From NCBI GenBank assembly GCA_035652335.1, contig DASRDZ010000029.1:1-5450 (forward strand): a stretch of DNA of 5,450 bases, given 5' to 3'. The notes below the pieces were generated by a model. It was not told where the DNA came from, searched no databases, and saw only the letters and a program-made list of their open reading frames with translations. Below, piece by piece: positions 5,164 through 5,450 of this stretch. Numbering within the stretch: the first letter of the stretch is position 1; the number at the start of each line of letters is the position of its first letter. The stretch is from DASRDZ01 sp035652335 (GTDB lineage: Bacteria > Chloroflexota > Dormibacteria > Aeolococcales > Aeolococcaceae). The position numbers and the translations under genes were made by a program.

Positions 5164-5450
5164 GTGACCGGCACCGCACCCGTGCGCACGACCCTCCACC
5201 TGGTCCGCCATTGCGACGTCCAGAACCCCGAGGGCGTGCTCTACGGCCACCTCCCCGGCTACCGGCTCAGCGAGAAGGGAGTGCGCCAGGCGCACGCGCT
5301 CGGCGAGCACTTCGCCGGGCGGCCGGTCCGGCAGATCTACGCCAGCCCCCTGGAGCGCGCCCAGCAGACGGCGCACATCATCGCCTCGTATCTCGAGGGA
5401 GCGGCGGTGGTGACAACGCCGGAGCTGGTCGAGGCGCGCTTCGGCCTCTA
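5164..5450 (+). CDS. histidine phosphatase family protein (phosphoglycerate-mutase-like), 3' part off the right edge
   Basis: The first 95 residues of a cytoplasmic phosphatase of the phosphoglycerate-mutase-like superfamily, which uses a phosphohistidine intermediate. The catalytic motif is LVRHCDVQNP, with R15 and H16; position 17 is Cys where Gly or Ala is usual. VLYGHLPGYRLSEKG (25-39) follows, then IYASPLERAQQTA (58-70) with the conserved Arg R65, and ELVEARFG, where E90 is the likely proton donor. The second catalytic histidine and the rest lie outside the window. The start is GTG at 5164, immediately after a -10-like box and without a ribosome site; GTG at 5182 (residue 7) is an alternative but leaves a very short lead into the first strand. 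It is divergent from the small helical protein across 145 bp. The substrate cannot be told: relatives act on sugar phosphates, cobalamin intermediates or nucleotides. Confidence 0.9.
   Translation, partial: MTGTAPVRTTLHLVRHCDVQNPEGVLYGHLPGYRLSEKGVRQAHALGEHFAGRPVRQIYASPLERAQQTAHIIASYLEGAAVVTTPELVEARFGL

Overview
The window is G+C-rich on both strands, with GTG starts, stop/start overlaps and actinobacterial-type TAnnnT -10 boxes. This suggests a high-GC Gram-positive-like bacterium: an actinobacterium, or a soil lineage with similar base composition such as some Chloroflexota/Dormibacterota. The sequence does not settle the lineage. There are no RNA genes, CRISPR arrays, insertion sequences or phage genes, and no gene-free stretch longer than 300 bases.

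Layout. Positions 1-2172 (minus strand) hold three tightly coupled genes of an ABC importer of the glycine betaine/carnitine/choline (OpuC/ProU) type, transcribed right to left: permease 1 (1522-2172), ATPase (581-1525) and permease 2 (1-584, cut by the left edge). Both junctions are GTGA overlaps. A substrate-binding protein gene is expected just beyond the left edge. Divergent from this operon across 52 bp is a plus-strand membrane protein (2225-3493) with an ion-channel-like TM-pore-TM layout and a conserved-looking cytoplasmic domain. A convergent short-chain dehydrogenase of the YghA/general-stress type follows (3548-4408, minus), then a small helical protein resembling an isolated PucR/RsbRD-type N-terminal sensory domain (4449-5018, minus). 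The window ends with the start of a histidine-phosphatase-family protein (5164 to the right edge, plus).

How it may fit together. A compatible-solute importer, a possible ion channel sharing its short divergent promoter region, and a stress-type SDR together hint at an osmotic or general stress neighbourhood. That link is inferred from gene content. The least described items are the channel-like protein with a TLGFA sequence where K+ channels carry TVGYG, the orphan sensory-domain protein, the apparent CTG start of permease 1 behind a perfect AGGAGG, the ATPase with only a reduced CBS tail, and two genes whose start codons sit 6-8 nt after a TAGCRT box, which suggests leaderless transcripts.
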